From NCBI GenBank assembly GCA_046716145.1, contig JBKJXU010000097.1, positions 12,323 through 76,322 on the forward strand: a stretch of 64,000 nucleotides of DNA. Direction: 5' to 3'. Source of the DNA: AC-51 sp046716145. Its GTDB lineage: Bacteria; Actinomycetota; UBA4738; HRBIN12. This document shows, piece after piece, positions 49,564 through 56,863 of the stretch. The stretch's first letter is position 1. Every line of letters starts with the position of its first letter. The notes under the pieces were generated by a model that was given only the letters and a program-made list of their open reading frames with translations, ran no database searches and had not been told where the DNA came from. Position numbers and translations under genes: made by a program.

Positions 49564-49632
49564 GCCGCAAGGCTACCCGGCCTGGATCGACGCCGGTCGG
49601 ACGTGGGCCGCCACGTGTGCGACGATGTCGGG

Positions 49633-49890
49633 ATGAGCGACCTGGTCCGGGTCTATGCGAGCGGGGACACGTTCGCCGCCGAGCTGATGCGAGCACGCCT
49701 GCAGGCGGAGGACATCGCCGTGCTCGCGAAGGGCGAGGGCGAGGGCCCCTACCGCGTGGGACCCGTCTACCTCTTCGTCCCGGAACCGGACGCGATCCGC
49801 GCGAAGGCGCTGGTGGACGCGGTGGAGTCCGGCGCGTTCGCGATCAACGATGACGACGTGTTCGAGCCCGCCGAGAGCGACGCGGACTAG
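49633..49890 (+). CDS. Small DUF2007-like protein
   Basis: An 85-residue protein beginning MSDLVRVYASGDTFAAELMRARL. The pattern VRVYASGDTFAAELMRARLQAE, then VGPVYLFVPEPDAIRAKALV, matches the DUF2007 family annotated as a putative signal-transducing protein. The ATG at 49633 is chosen over earlier frames. It is divergent from arsC and its stop overlaps the convergent rpsI stop by 4 bases. Function not known. Confidence 0.75.
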   Translation: MSDLVRVYASGDTFAAELMRARLQAEDIAVLAKGEGEGPYRVGPVYLFVPEPDAIRAKALVDAVESGAFAINDDDVFEPAESDAD

Positions 49891-50279
49891 CGCTTGGAAT
49901 ACTGCGGCGCCTTCCGGGCCTTCTTGAGCCCGTACTTGCGACGCTCCTTCTCTCGCGCGTCGCGCCTGAGGTAACCCTCGGCCTTCAGCTGGGCCCGGAG
50001 TTCGGGATCGACCTCGAGCAAGGAACGGGCCACACCCAAGCGCACCGCGCCCGCTTGCCCTGCGACCCCGCCGCCCTTCACCGTGGCTACGACATCGAAG
50101 TCCTTCTCACGACCGATGGACACGAGCGGAGAACGGGCGACCATGCGAAGGACCCGGGTCGGGAAGAACTCGTCGATGTGACGGCCGTTGACGGAGAAGG
50201 CTCCGGACCCCGCCACGAGACGGACGCGCGCGACCGCTTCCTTGCGGCGTCCCGTGATGAGCTTGTCGGTGACAGGCAC
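49887..50279 (-). CDS. rpsI: Small ribosomal subunit protein uS9
   Basis: A 130-residue S9 of the 30S subunit. ATGRRKEAVARVRLV-type start (here ITGRRKEAVARVRLVAGSG) and the C-terminal KERRKYGLKKARKAPQYSKR, whose basic tail contacts P-site tRNA, are both canonical. It is 6 bases downstream of rplM. Both share the promoter ahead of rplM. Confidence 0.96.
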   Translation of the reverse strand: MPVTDKLITGRRKEAVARVRLVAGSGAFSVNGRHIDEFFPTRVLRMVARSPLVSIGREKDFDVVATVKGGGVAGQAGAVRLGVARSLLEVDPELRAQLKAEGYLRRDAREKERRKYGLKKARKAPQYSKR

Positions 50280-50285
50280 GTCTGG

Positions 50286-50915
50286 TTACTCCTCGGGAGT
50301 CTCGGGCGCCTTCGTCGGCGCGGCCTTCTTCGCCTTCGGCTTCGCGGTCGTCGCCTTCGCCTTCGGTTTCGCGGTCGTCGCTTCAGCCTTGGCTTCGGCG
50401 GTCGTTGCTTCCGGCTTCGTGACTGGCTTCTCCGCCTTCAACGGTGTGGCGCTCGGTGCGGGCAAGCCCTCCCACACGGGGCGCTCCCCCACCGCGAGAG
50501 AGACCGGCTGCTGTGCGGCGTGGGGATGCTCCGGTCCAGCAACCACGTGCAACTTCTTGAGCATCTGGCGGCCGAGCGTGTTCTTCGGCAGCATCCCTCG
50601 CACCGCCCTCTCGACGGCCGCGATCGGCCGCAAGGACAGGAGGTCACCGTAGGAGACCGCTGTGATGCCGCCCGGGTAACCGGAGTGGCGGTAGGCGAAC
50701 TTGTCCGTGGCCTTGTTGCCCGTCAGTTCTATCTTGTCGGCGTTGATGATGATGACGTGGTCGCCCGTGTCCATGTGCGGGGCGAACATCGGCTTGTGCT
50801 TGCCCCGCAGCAGGGTCGCTACCTGGGTCGCCAGGCGGCCGAGGACCTGCCCGCTGGCGTCCAGCACGTACCAGCGGTGCTCGATGTGATCCGGCTTGGG
50901 TGAGTAGGTCTTCAT
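50286..50915 (-). CDS. rplM: Large ribosomal subunit protein uL13 with long C-terminal tail
   Basis: The first 145 or so residues are normal L13 (WYVLDASGQVLGRLATQVA, VVAGPEHPHAAQQP). They are followed by about 55 extra residues rich in Ala, Lys, Thr, Pro and Glu, with the unit TTAKPKAK nearly repeated. Bacterial L13 is usually about 145 residues. The tail is low-complexity and probably disordered on the 50S surface. A promoter lies 58-87 bases upstream. rpsI follows. Confidence 0.95.
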   Translation of the reverse strand: MKTYSPKPDHIEHRWYVLDASGQVLGRLATQVATLLRGKHKPMFAPHMDTGDHVIIINADKIELTGNKATDKFAYRHSGYPGGITAVSYGDLLSLRPIAAVERAVRGMLPKNTLGRQMLKKLHVVAGPEHPHAAQQPVSLAVGERPVWEGLPAPSATPLKAEKPVTKPEATTAEAKAEATTAKPKAKATTAKPKAKKAAPTKAPETPEE

Positions 50916-50972
50916 ACGCGAAAAGGGGTTCCTACGTGGAAGTGCCGGCCCAGGCGGGCCGACCGGATAGGC

Positions 50973-51002
50973 ATGCTACCTGCGAGAACGTGCCCACGTC
51001 AA
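50973..51002 (-). promoter_or_regulatory. Sigma-A promoter of rplM-rpsI
   Basis: TTGACG (complement of 50997-51002) and TAGCAT (complement of 50973-50978) are 18 bases apart on the minus strand, matching five of six and four of six positions. A rightward TAGCAT also occurs at 51009-51014, making the region a dyad with a 7-base arm, ATGCTAC/GTAGCAT. That second box may serve the divergent lipoprotein gene, although its -35 is not clear. Confidence 0.65.
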
Positions 51003-51091
51003 AAGGCGTAGCATCGCGCCGCGAGGCCGCTCCGCCGCCGTGGCCTCGGAGACCGGCGCCCCGCCGGTGCCGGCGAGATGGAGGAGGGTTC

Positions 51092-51547
51092 ATGGTACGA
51101 CCACGCATCGTAGCCGCAGGCGTTCTTGCGGTCGTCGCGCTCGCAGCGTGCGGGAGCGACTCGTCCGCTCCGAGCGGGGGCGGCGGCGGGACGGTCGCCG
51201 TCACACTGCAGGAGTTCGCCATCACAGCGGTCCCGGCGACCGTCGCGGCGGGAAGCGTCACCTTCGAAGCGACGAACAACGGCCCGGATGACATCCACGA
51301 GATGGTGGTGATCAAGACCGACCTCGATCCGACCGCTCTGCCTACCAAGGACGACGGCAGCGTCGACGAGGCGGGCGAGGGCATCGAGGCGATCGACGAG
51401 ATCGCCGGATTCGACCCGGGGAACACCGAGTCCCTGACCCTCGACCTCGAAGCCGGCGCCTACGTCTTGATCTGCAACATCTACGACGCCGATGAGGTCG
51501 AAGCCCATTACGAGAAGGGCATGCGCCTGGCGTTCACGGTGACGTAG
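51092..51547 (+). CDS. Cupredoxin-like lipoprotein
   Basis: A 151-residue protein. A lipobox ALAAC places the lipid at Cys20. The mature domain has a cupredoxin layout with a type-1 copper ligand set His69 (DIHEMVV), Cys128 (LICNIYD), His139 (EAHYEKG) and Met144 (KGM). This arrangement, with Cys, His and Met close together at the C-terminus, is the blue-copper pattern. It would sit on the outer face of the membrane and carry electrons or bind copper. GGAGG precedes the ATG by about 6 bases. It is divergent from rplM. Confidence 0.8.
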   Translation: MVRPRIVAAGVLAVVALAACGSDSSAPSGGGGGTVAVTLQEFAITAVPATVAAGSVTFEATNNGPDDIHEMVVIKTDLDPTALPTKDDGSVDEAGEGIEAIDEIAGFDPGNTESLTLDLEAGAYVLICNIYDADEVEAHYEKGMRLAFTVT

Positions 51548-51562
51548 AAGGACCCGCTTCGA

Positions 51563-52309
51563 TCACGCCGGCCTACGGGCACGAACGATGGCGCCGTGCA
51601 TGCCGTCGGTGAGCTCGTGGGTCGGCGTGATCTCGACCTCTTCGAACCCCGCTCGCTCCAGCAACGACCGATACTCCGCGAACGAGAGCTCACCGGCGAT
51701 GCACCCCACGTAAGATCCGCGCCGTTGCCGGTCCTCCGCCGTGAGGTGGTCCTCGGCCACGACATCGCTGATGCCGACCCTTCCCCCCGCCCGGAGCACG
51801 CGCGCGATCTCACGGATGACCGCCGGCTTGTCGGTGGAGAGATCGATCACACAGTTCGAGATGACCACGTCCACTCTGGCGTCGGGGAGCGGCACGTCTT
51901 CTATCAGCCCCGGGGGAACTCGACGATCGTCGCTCCGGCCCGCTCGGCGTTCTCCCGCGCCAGTCGGAGCATCTCCTCGGTCATGTCGAGGCCGTAGGCC
52001 TTCCCCGTGGGTCCCACGCGCTGGGCGGAGAGCGAGACATCGATGCCGCCGCCCGAGCCGAGATCCAGGACGGTCTCGCCTTCGCGCAGGTCGGCCACCG
52101 CGGTGGGGTTGCCGCACCCGAGGCTCGCGAGGACCGCCTCTTCGGGCAGGCTTCGCGCTCGTGGGCATCGTAGATCTGCAGCCCGAGGCCTTCGGAGGGG
52201 TCGCACGAGCCGTCGCCGCACTCATCCTCCGCAGCGCCTGCGCCCTGCAGGACCGTCCTGGCCGCTCGAGCGCGTACCGTTCGCGCACGTCCTCCCGGAG
52301 ATCGCTCAT
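51563..52309 (-). pseudogene. arsM: Arsenite S-adenosylmethionine methyltransferase gene with three frameshifts
   Basis: The ArsM sequence is spread over three frames: MSDLREDVRERYALE (start 52309), then TVLQGAGAAEDECGDGSCDP, then LASLGCGNPTAVADLREGE through VLDLGSGGGIDVSLSA, and finally LIEDVPLPDARVDVVISNC to the stop at 51563. Each switch needs one extra base, near 52258-52268, 52148-52162 and 51910-51918 (a CCCC-GGGGG run). All three missing bases have the same sign and together restore the original frame. It is either a decayed gene or a consensus error. It is coupled to arsR by ATGA. Confidence 0.8.
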
Positions 52310-52674
52310 ACCGTCCCCTTCCACGCCGCCGGATCGAGAGCGTCACGCAGCAACTCGAGCGGAGCGGGGACCAGCCGGTAGTGGACCCATCGCCCGCGCT
52401 TCTCCCGAGCCACGATCCCCGCGTCGTGCAGCACCTTCAGGTGGTGCGAGACGGTCGGTTGGGACAGCGCCAGCGGATCGGTCAGATCACAGACGCACAC
52501 CTCGCCTCCGTCCGCGGCCAACAGGCTCAACGATCGAAGGCGGGCCGGGTCGGCAACCACCTTGAGCGCATCCGCGAGACGTTCGGCTTCGGCATCCCCC
52601 AACGGTGCGGCGACGACGGGCACGCAGCAGGCCTCGTCGATCTCCTGGATGAGCCGCAACGCCATGGGCGACAT
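52306..52674 (-). CDS. arsR: ArsR family arsenic-responsive repressor
   Basis: A 122-residue winged-helix repressor. It has an N-terminal Cys pair (EACCVPVV), the metal-binding CVCDL and the recognition helix QPTVSHHLKVLHDAGI. Arsenite binding to these cysteines releases DNA in known ArsR proteins. I chose ATG 52674 since it leaves a dyad just upstream; GTG 52701 is the alternative. It precedes arsM with a 4-base overlap, so it controls this pair. Confidence 0.88.
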   Translation of the reverse strand: MSPMALRLIQEIDEACCVPVVAAPLGDAEAERLADALKVVADPARLRSLSLLAADGGEVCVCDLTDPLALSQPTVSHHLKVLHDAGIVAREKRGRWVHYRLVPAPLELLRDALDPAAWKGTV

Positions 52675-52690
52675 ATCGACACTGTTCGAT
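52675..52690 (-). promoter_or_regulatory. Possible ArsR operator
   Basis: ATCGA (52675-52679) and TCGAT (52686-52690) form an inverted repeat with a 6-base spacer directly in front of the chosen arsR start. Short dyads near the start codon are typical autoregulatory sites of ArsR repressors. Confidence 0.4.
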
Positions 52691-52724
52691 CTATCCGTCA
52701 CCCCAGAGGGCGCTCTCGAACCCG

Positions 52725-53489
52725 CTACGCGAAGGTACGGCGACCGTAGACCACCCGTTCGAGGGTCAACCCACGCGTGGGAGCCGGAGATGACGCTGCA
52801 GAGCGATCCCGGGCCGCGAGGATCGCCTCGGCGTCCGCGGCCGCCATCCTGCCCTCTCCCACCGCGACCATCGTGCCCACCAAGGAGCGGACCATCTGGT
52901 GCACGAACGCGTTCGCGCGGATGCGGATCTCCACGCTCGCGCCGGTACCGCCCACGGTGAACCGTTGGATCTCCCGCACGGCCGATCGTCCCTCACCGGG
53001 GTGCCGGCAGAACGCCGAGAAGTCGTGCTCGCCCACGAACGACCGAGCGGCTTGGCGCATGGCCGGAACACGGAGCGCACCTGGACGGTGCCAGGCGAAC
53101 CGAGCATCGAACGGATCGGGAAGGGGCGCGGTATCGATCACGTACCGATACTCGCGAGCGCTCGCCGAGAAGCGGGCATCGAACCCCGCCGGCGCGACCG
53201 ACGCGCGCGTGATCACCACCTCGGGCGCCACCGCGGAGTTCAAGGCCGCCTGCAGACGCTGGGGCGTGACGCGTGTGTCCACCACGAACGACGCGACCTG
53301 CCCCCGTGCGTGCACCCCCGCGTCCGTGCGGCCCGCCACGGACAGTCGTGGCCGCTCGCGGAGGATCCGCTCGAGATGATCCGACAACGTGCCCTCGATC
53401 GTCCGGATGGACGGATCACCCTGTGCGGCCCAACCCCGGAACCCGGTCCCGTCGTAGGCGAGGTCGAGCCTGATCGTCCGCTCCGTCAC
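52725..53489 (-). CDS. truA: tRNA pseudouridine(38-40) synthase
   Basis: A 254-residue TruA, modifying positions 38-40 of the tRNA anticodon arm. It starts LDLAYDGTGFRGWAAQ and has the catalytic Asp56 in GRTDAGVHARGQ. FVHQMVRSLVGTMVAVG matches the conserved C-terminal half. It follows rplQ with a hairpin in between, the common order in actinobacteria. Confidence 0.94.
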   Translation of the reverse strand: MTERTIRLDLAYDGTGFRGWAAQGDPSIRTIEGTLSDHLERILRERPRLSVAGRTDAGVHARGQVASFVVDTRVTPQRLQAALNSAVAPEVVITRASVAPAGFDARFSASAREYRYVIDTAPLPDPFDARFAWHRPGALRVPAMRQAARSFVGEHDFSAFCRHPGEGRSAVREIQRFTVGGTGASVEIRIRANAFVHQMVRSLVGTMVAVGEGRMAAADAEAILAARDRSAASSPAPTRGLTLERVVYGRRTFA

Positions 53490-53504
53490 GGGCCCAGGCT
53501 ACGA

Positions 53505-53535
53505 CGAAGGCCCGGGCCTGCGGCCCGGGCCTTCG
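53505..53535 (-). terminator. Perfect 14-bp hairpin between rplQ and truA
   Basis: CGAAGGCCCGGGCC (53505-53518) pairs exactly with GGCCCGGGCCTTCG (53522-53535) around a TGC loop. It is the strongest stem in the window and lies right after the rplQ stop. A T tract is lacking on either side. It probably terminates the rpoA-rplQ transcript. Confidence 0.7.
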
Positions 53536-53552
53536 AGGTCGAAGCCTGTGAG

Positions 53553-53915
53553 CTACTCGCCTTTCACGACGAGTTCGATGCGGGCCATCTCGGCGCCATC
53601 GCCCTTGCGCGGGCCTAGCTTGAGGATCCGCGTATAGCCGCCTTGACGTCCCTCGAAACGCGGCGCGATCTCGTGGAACAGCAGCGCAACGATCTCGCGA
53701 TCGGGGATGTCCTTGAGCACCTCGCGACGCGAGGCCAGGTCACCCTTGCGCGCCTTGGTGATGAGCTTCTCCACGTACGGGCGCAGCACCTTGGCCTTGG
53801 CGACCGTGGTGTCGATGGCCTCGTGCGTGAACAGCTGCTTCGCCAGCGTCGTCAGGATCAGCCGCTGGTGGTCAGGACCGCCCCCGAGGCGAGGACCCTT
53901 CTTGGGAGTGGGCAC
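53553..53915 (-). CDS. rplQ: Large ribosomal subunit protein bL17
   Basis: A 120-residue L17. The N-terminus PTPKKGPRLGGGPDHQRLIL is canonical, as is the C-terminal GGYTRILKLGPRKGDGAEMA. It lies 7 bases downstream of rpoA, as expected. A long hairpin follows it. Confidence 0.95.
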   Translation of the reverse strand: MPTPKKGPRLGGGPDHQRLILTTLAKQLFTHEAIDTTVAKAKVLRPYVEKLITKARKGDLASRREVLKDIPDREIVALLFHEIAPRFEGRQGGYTRILKLGPRKGDGAEMARIELVVKGE

Positions 53916-53922
53916 GGGCGGC

Positions 53923-54852
53923 TCACTCCTCCCGAAGGCCCAGGCCCAGCTCTTCGAGCTTGAGCTTGACCTCGTCGATGGATTTCTGCCCGAAGTTGCG
54001 GATGTCCATCAGCTCGCCTTCGGACTTCTGGATCAGATCGCCCACGGCGTTGATGCCCTCGCGCTTGAGGCAGTTGTAGGAGCGCACGGACAGGTTCAGC
54101 TCCTCGATGGTGATCTGGTAGTCACCGGGAACCTCCTCGTCCTCCGCAGGTCCCACCGAAACGCTGGCGGCTTCGGCCAGGTCCGAGAACAACTGGACCA
54201 GTTCCAGGAGGGTTCCCCCCGCCGAAGCGAGCGCCTCACGTGGAGACATCGATCCGTCGGTCTCGACGTCCAGGATCAGTCGGTCGCGGTCGGTCATCTG
54301 CTCGACGCGCGTGTTCTCCACGGCGTAGGAGACCTTCCGCACGGGCGAGAAGATCGAGTCGACCGGCACCACGCCGATCGGATCGCGGGCCTTCTTGTTC
54401 TTGTCGGCCATGCGGTAGCCGACGCCGCGCTCCACGGTCATCTCCATCTCTAGCGACCCGCCCTTGCCGATGGTGGCGATGTGCAGATCGGGGTTCAAGA
54501 TCTCGATGCCGGCCGGCGGAGCGACGTCACCGGCGGTGACCTCCGCGGGCCCCTTCGACTTGAGGTAGATCGTGGTGGGCTCGTCCAGATCGGAGCGCAC
54601 CACCAGCTCCTTCAGGTTCAAGATGATGTCGGTGACATCCTCGGTGACCTTGGGGACGGTGGTGAACTCGTGGAGCACCCCGTCGATCCTCACCGCCGAG
54701 ATGGCGGCCCCGGGGATCGACGAGAGCAGCGTGCGGCGGAGCGAGTTGCCGACCGTGTACCCGAAACCGGGTTCGAGCGGCTCGATGGTGAACTTCGACC
54801 TGATCGGCGAAAGAACGTCTTCACTGATCTGCGGTCTCGCGACGATGAACAA
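53923..54852 (-). CDS. rpoA: RNA polymerase alpha subunit
   Basis: A 309-residue alpha subunit. The N-terminal assembly domain has GFGYTVGNSLRRTLLSSIPG, and the C-terminal DNA- and activator-binding domain has LSVRSYNCLKREGINAVGDL and NFGQKSIDEVKLKLEELGL. It follows rpsK after a 96-base gap with no rpsD between them. It precedes rplQ. Confidence 0.97.
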   Translation of the reverse strand: MFIVARPQISEDVLSPIRSKFTIEPLEPGFGYTVGNSLRRTLLSSIPGAAISAVRIDGVLHEFTTVPKVTEDVTDIILNLKELVVRSDLDEPTTIYLKSKGPAEVTAGDVAPPAGIEILNPDLHIATIGKGGSLEMEMTVERGVGYRMADKNKKARDPIGVVPVDSIFSPVRKVSYAVENTRVEQMTDRDRLILDVETDGSMSPREALASAGGTLLELVQLFSDLAEAASVSVGPAEDEEVPGDYQITIEELNLSVRSYNCLKREGINAVGDLIQKSEGELMDIRNFGQKSIDEVKLKLEELGLGLREE

Positions 54853-54948
54853 CGTGCATCCCTCCTCGGCGGGGGTTCATCCACTTCGACCCCGCCCTCT
54901 TGGGGCGTCCCGGACCGCGGATCAGATGCGGCCGGGGGTGCTGCCGCG

Positions 54949-55341
54949 TTAGACGCGGCGGCGCTTGCGTGGCCGGCACCCGTTGTGCGGTACCGGTGTG
55001 ACATCTTGGATCCCGGCGATCTCCAGACCGGTGGCCGCCAGCGATCGGATCGCCGTTTCGCGGCCCGACCCCGGACCCTTCACGAACACGTCGACCCTCT
55101 GCAGACCATGTTCCTGCGCCGTGCGCGCCGCCTTCTCGGCTGCGAGCTGCGCCGCGAACGGCGTGGACTTGCGGGAGCCCTTGAAGCCCACGTTGCCGGC
55201 GCTCGCCCAGGACAGCGTGTTGCCCTGCAGGTCGGTGATCGTGACGATGGTGTTGTTGAACGTCGACTTGATATGCGCCTGCCCGTGCGGGACGTTCTTC
55301 TTCTCGCGACGTTTCGTCTTCTTGGTCTTCGGCTTCGCCAT
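54949..55341 (-). CDS. rpsK: Small ribosomal subunit protein uS11
   Basis: A 130-residue S11. The segments HIKSTFNNTIVTITDLQG and TPFAAQLAAEKAA and the end DVTPVPHNGCRPRKRRRV are standard. It has a slightly lysine-rich N-terminal tail (KPKTKKTKRREKKNVP). It lies 15 bases downstream of rpsM. rpsD, which follows it in many bacteria, is absent here. Confidence 0.96.
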   Translation of the reverse strand: MAKPKTKKTKRREKKNVPHGQAHIKSTFNNTIVTITDLQGNTLSWASAGNVGFKGSRKSTPFAAQLAAEKAARTAQEHGLQRVDVFVKGPGSGRETAIRSLAATGLEIAGIQDVTPVPHNGCRPRKRRRV

Positions 55342-55356
55342 GGAACCGGTGCTCCC

Positions 55357-55737
55357 CTACTTCTTGGTCGCCTTCTTCTTGCCGGCGATGGTCTTCTTCG
55401 GCCCCTTGCGGGTACGCGCGTTCGTGTGCGTACGCTGGCCGCGCACCGGCAGGGAACGGCGGTGGCGGATGCCCTGGTAGCACCCAATCTCGATCTTCCG
55501 TTTGATGTCTTGGGCGACCTCACGGCGGAGGTCACCCTCGACCTTGAGATTCGCGTCGATGAACGCCCGGATCTTCGAGACCTCGTCTTCGGAGAGATCG
55601 CGGACCTTGGTGCCGCCCTCGATGCCGGCACCCGCGACGATCGCGTAGGCGCTCGTGGGACCGACCCCGTAGATGTAGCGCAGGGCGATGTCCAGACGCT
55701 TGTCGCGCGGGAGGTCGACGCCGGCGATACGTGCCAT
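55357..55737 (-). CDS. rpsM: Small ribosomal subunit protein uS13
   Basis: A 126-residue S13. It starts ARIAGVDLPRDKRLDIALRYIYGVG and has RGIRHRRSLPVRGQRTHTNARTRKG-type tail, contacting tRNA and the subunit bridge. Located between rpmJ and rpsK, the universal order. The C-terminal end is Lys-rich. Confidence 0.96.
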   Translation of the reverse strand: MARIAGVDLPRDKRLDIALRYIYGVGPTSAYAIVAGAGIEGGTKVRDLSEDEVSKIRAFIDANLKVEGDLRREVAQDIKRKIEIGCYQGIRHRRSLPVRGQRTHTNARTRKGPKKTIAGKKKATKK

Positions 55738-55755
55738 CTGGTGACTCCTTCTCCC

Positions 55756-55869
55756 TCAGCCCTGGCGCTGCTTGTGACGTGGGTTCGTGCAGATCACCAT
55801 GACGCGGCCGCGCCGACGGATCACCCTGCAGCGATCGCAGATCTTCTTCACCGACGGACGGACCTTCAT
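55756..55869 (-). CDS. rpmJ: Large ribosomal subunit protein bL36 (zinc-type)
   Basis: A 37-residue L36. The four zinc ligands are present: Cys11, Cys14, Cys27 and His32 in MKVRPSVKKICDRC and VICTNPRHKQRQG. The open frame extends upstream, but the ATG at 55869 gives the standard protein. It follows infA by 7 bases. This is the C-plus form, used in zinc-replete cells. Confidence 0.96.
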   Translation of the reverse strand: MKVRPSVKKICDRCRVIRRRGRVMVICTNPRHKQRQG

Positions 55870-55876
55870 ATCTGCC

Positions 55877-56095
55877 TCACTTGTACCGGTACACCACGCG
55901 ACCCCTGGTGAGGTCGTACGGTGACAGCTCCACCCGGACACGATCCCCCGGCAGGATCCGGATGTAGTGCATCCGCATCTTGCCCGAGATGTGTGCGAGC
56001 ACCTTATGCCCGTTCTCCAATTCGACCCGGAACATGGCGTTGGGCAAGGGCTCCACGACGGTGCCCTCCACCTCGATCGCGTCGTCCTTCGTCAC
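55877..56095 (-). CDS. infA: Translation initiation factor IF-1
   Basis: A 72-residue S1-fold protein starting at GTG 56095 with VTKDDAIEVEGTVVEPLPN, followed by FRVELENGHKVLAHISGKMR and ILPGDRVRVELSPYDLTRGR. Normal length for IF-1. It is the first gene of the infA-rpmJ-rpsM-rpsK-rpoA-rplQ run, with a promoter about 80 bases upstream. Confidence 0.96.
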   Translation of the reverse strand: MTKDDAIEVEGTVVEPLPNAMFRVELENGHKVLAHISGKMRMHYIRILPGDRVRVELSPYDLTRGRVVYRYK

Positions 56096-56173
56096 TCTTT
56101 CGGATGTCCTGTCTTCGAACGGATCCCGAGCCCGGGCGCGCGAACAGCACACCTCGTGCAGGGGCGAACAGGA

Positions 56174-56203
56174 AGTATAGGTGCAGGTCGCGCGGTCTGT
56201 CCA
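56174..56203 (-). promoter_or_regulatory. Sigma-A promoter of the infA-rpoA operon
   Basis: TGGACA (complement of 56198-56203) and TATACT (complement of 56174-56179) lie 18 bases apart on the minus strand, each matching five of six consensus bases. It is the best promoter in the window and would leave a leader of about 70 bases before infA. Confidence 0.75.
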
Positions 56204-56258
56204 CGCAGGCTGCAAGGGTCCCGCTCGGGTTACGAGCGCCACGGGAGGTGCGGTTAGC

Positions 56259-56699
56259 CTAAGCCGTCGAGGACGGGCAGAACTCCTGACGCATCGGGTG
56301 GTCGCTCCCCAGCTCCAGGCACAGGGCGTGGAGGCGAGCCAGGAGTTCCCGCTCGACCAACCACTCATCGTCGGCGGGTATGCCGGCGTACCGAGGGTCG
56401 GTCAAGCTCGATCCTGGGAGGTCGATCCGCCATAGATGGAGCATCCACTCCGCGACCTCGTCGTCTCGAAGTTCATACGCCCCCGTTCGAGACATCCAAC
56501 TATCAACGCGAGAAGCCAGCTCTCGTTCGATCATCGTGCCGTCCGAGCGGATCCCCGCCGGGATCGGCGCCACTTCGGCCAACTCCTCGAAGCCCGCCGC
56601 CAGTGGGTCGCTCGGACCCGTGCCCGCCTTGGCCCCGATCGCGAACACAGCTGAAGCGACGACCAGCGCGCCTACTCCTGCGATCCGCCTGCCTATCAT
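56259..56699 (-). CDS. Exported protein of unknown function between map and infA
   Basis: A 146-residue protein with a hydrophobic N-terminus (about residues 5-25, RIAGVGALVVASAVFAIGAKA) and a small acidic extracytoplasmic domain. It has two Cys (in HALCLELG and EFCPSST) near the end. No motif is recognised. It lies in a place where map and infA are normally close, so it looks like an insertion into the ribosomal cluster. Gaps of about 160 bases flank it. Confidence 0.6.
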   Translation of the reverse strand: MIGRRIAGVGALVVASAVFAIGAKAGTGPSDPLAAGFEELAEVAPIPAGIRSDGTMIERELASRVDSWMSRTGAYELRDDEVAEWMLHLWRIDLPGSSLTDPRYAGIPADDEWLVERELLARLHALCLELGSDHPMRQEFCPSSTA

Positions 56700-56863
56700 C
56701 TCAGTCTGTCCACCGCACTCTAGCCAGGCCCGGATCCGCAGTTCACTGAGTCCGAGCCGTCACCCGCGACCAAAACCTACACCGGTGAGTTGATCACGGA
56801 CCGCGAGGCGGCGACAGTCAAGAGGTGCGGGTGTCGCGAGGCCTGCGCATGCATCGAGCGGGT

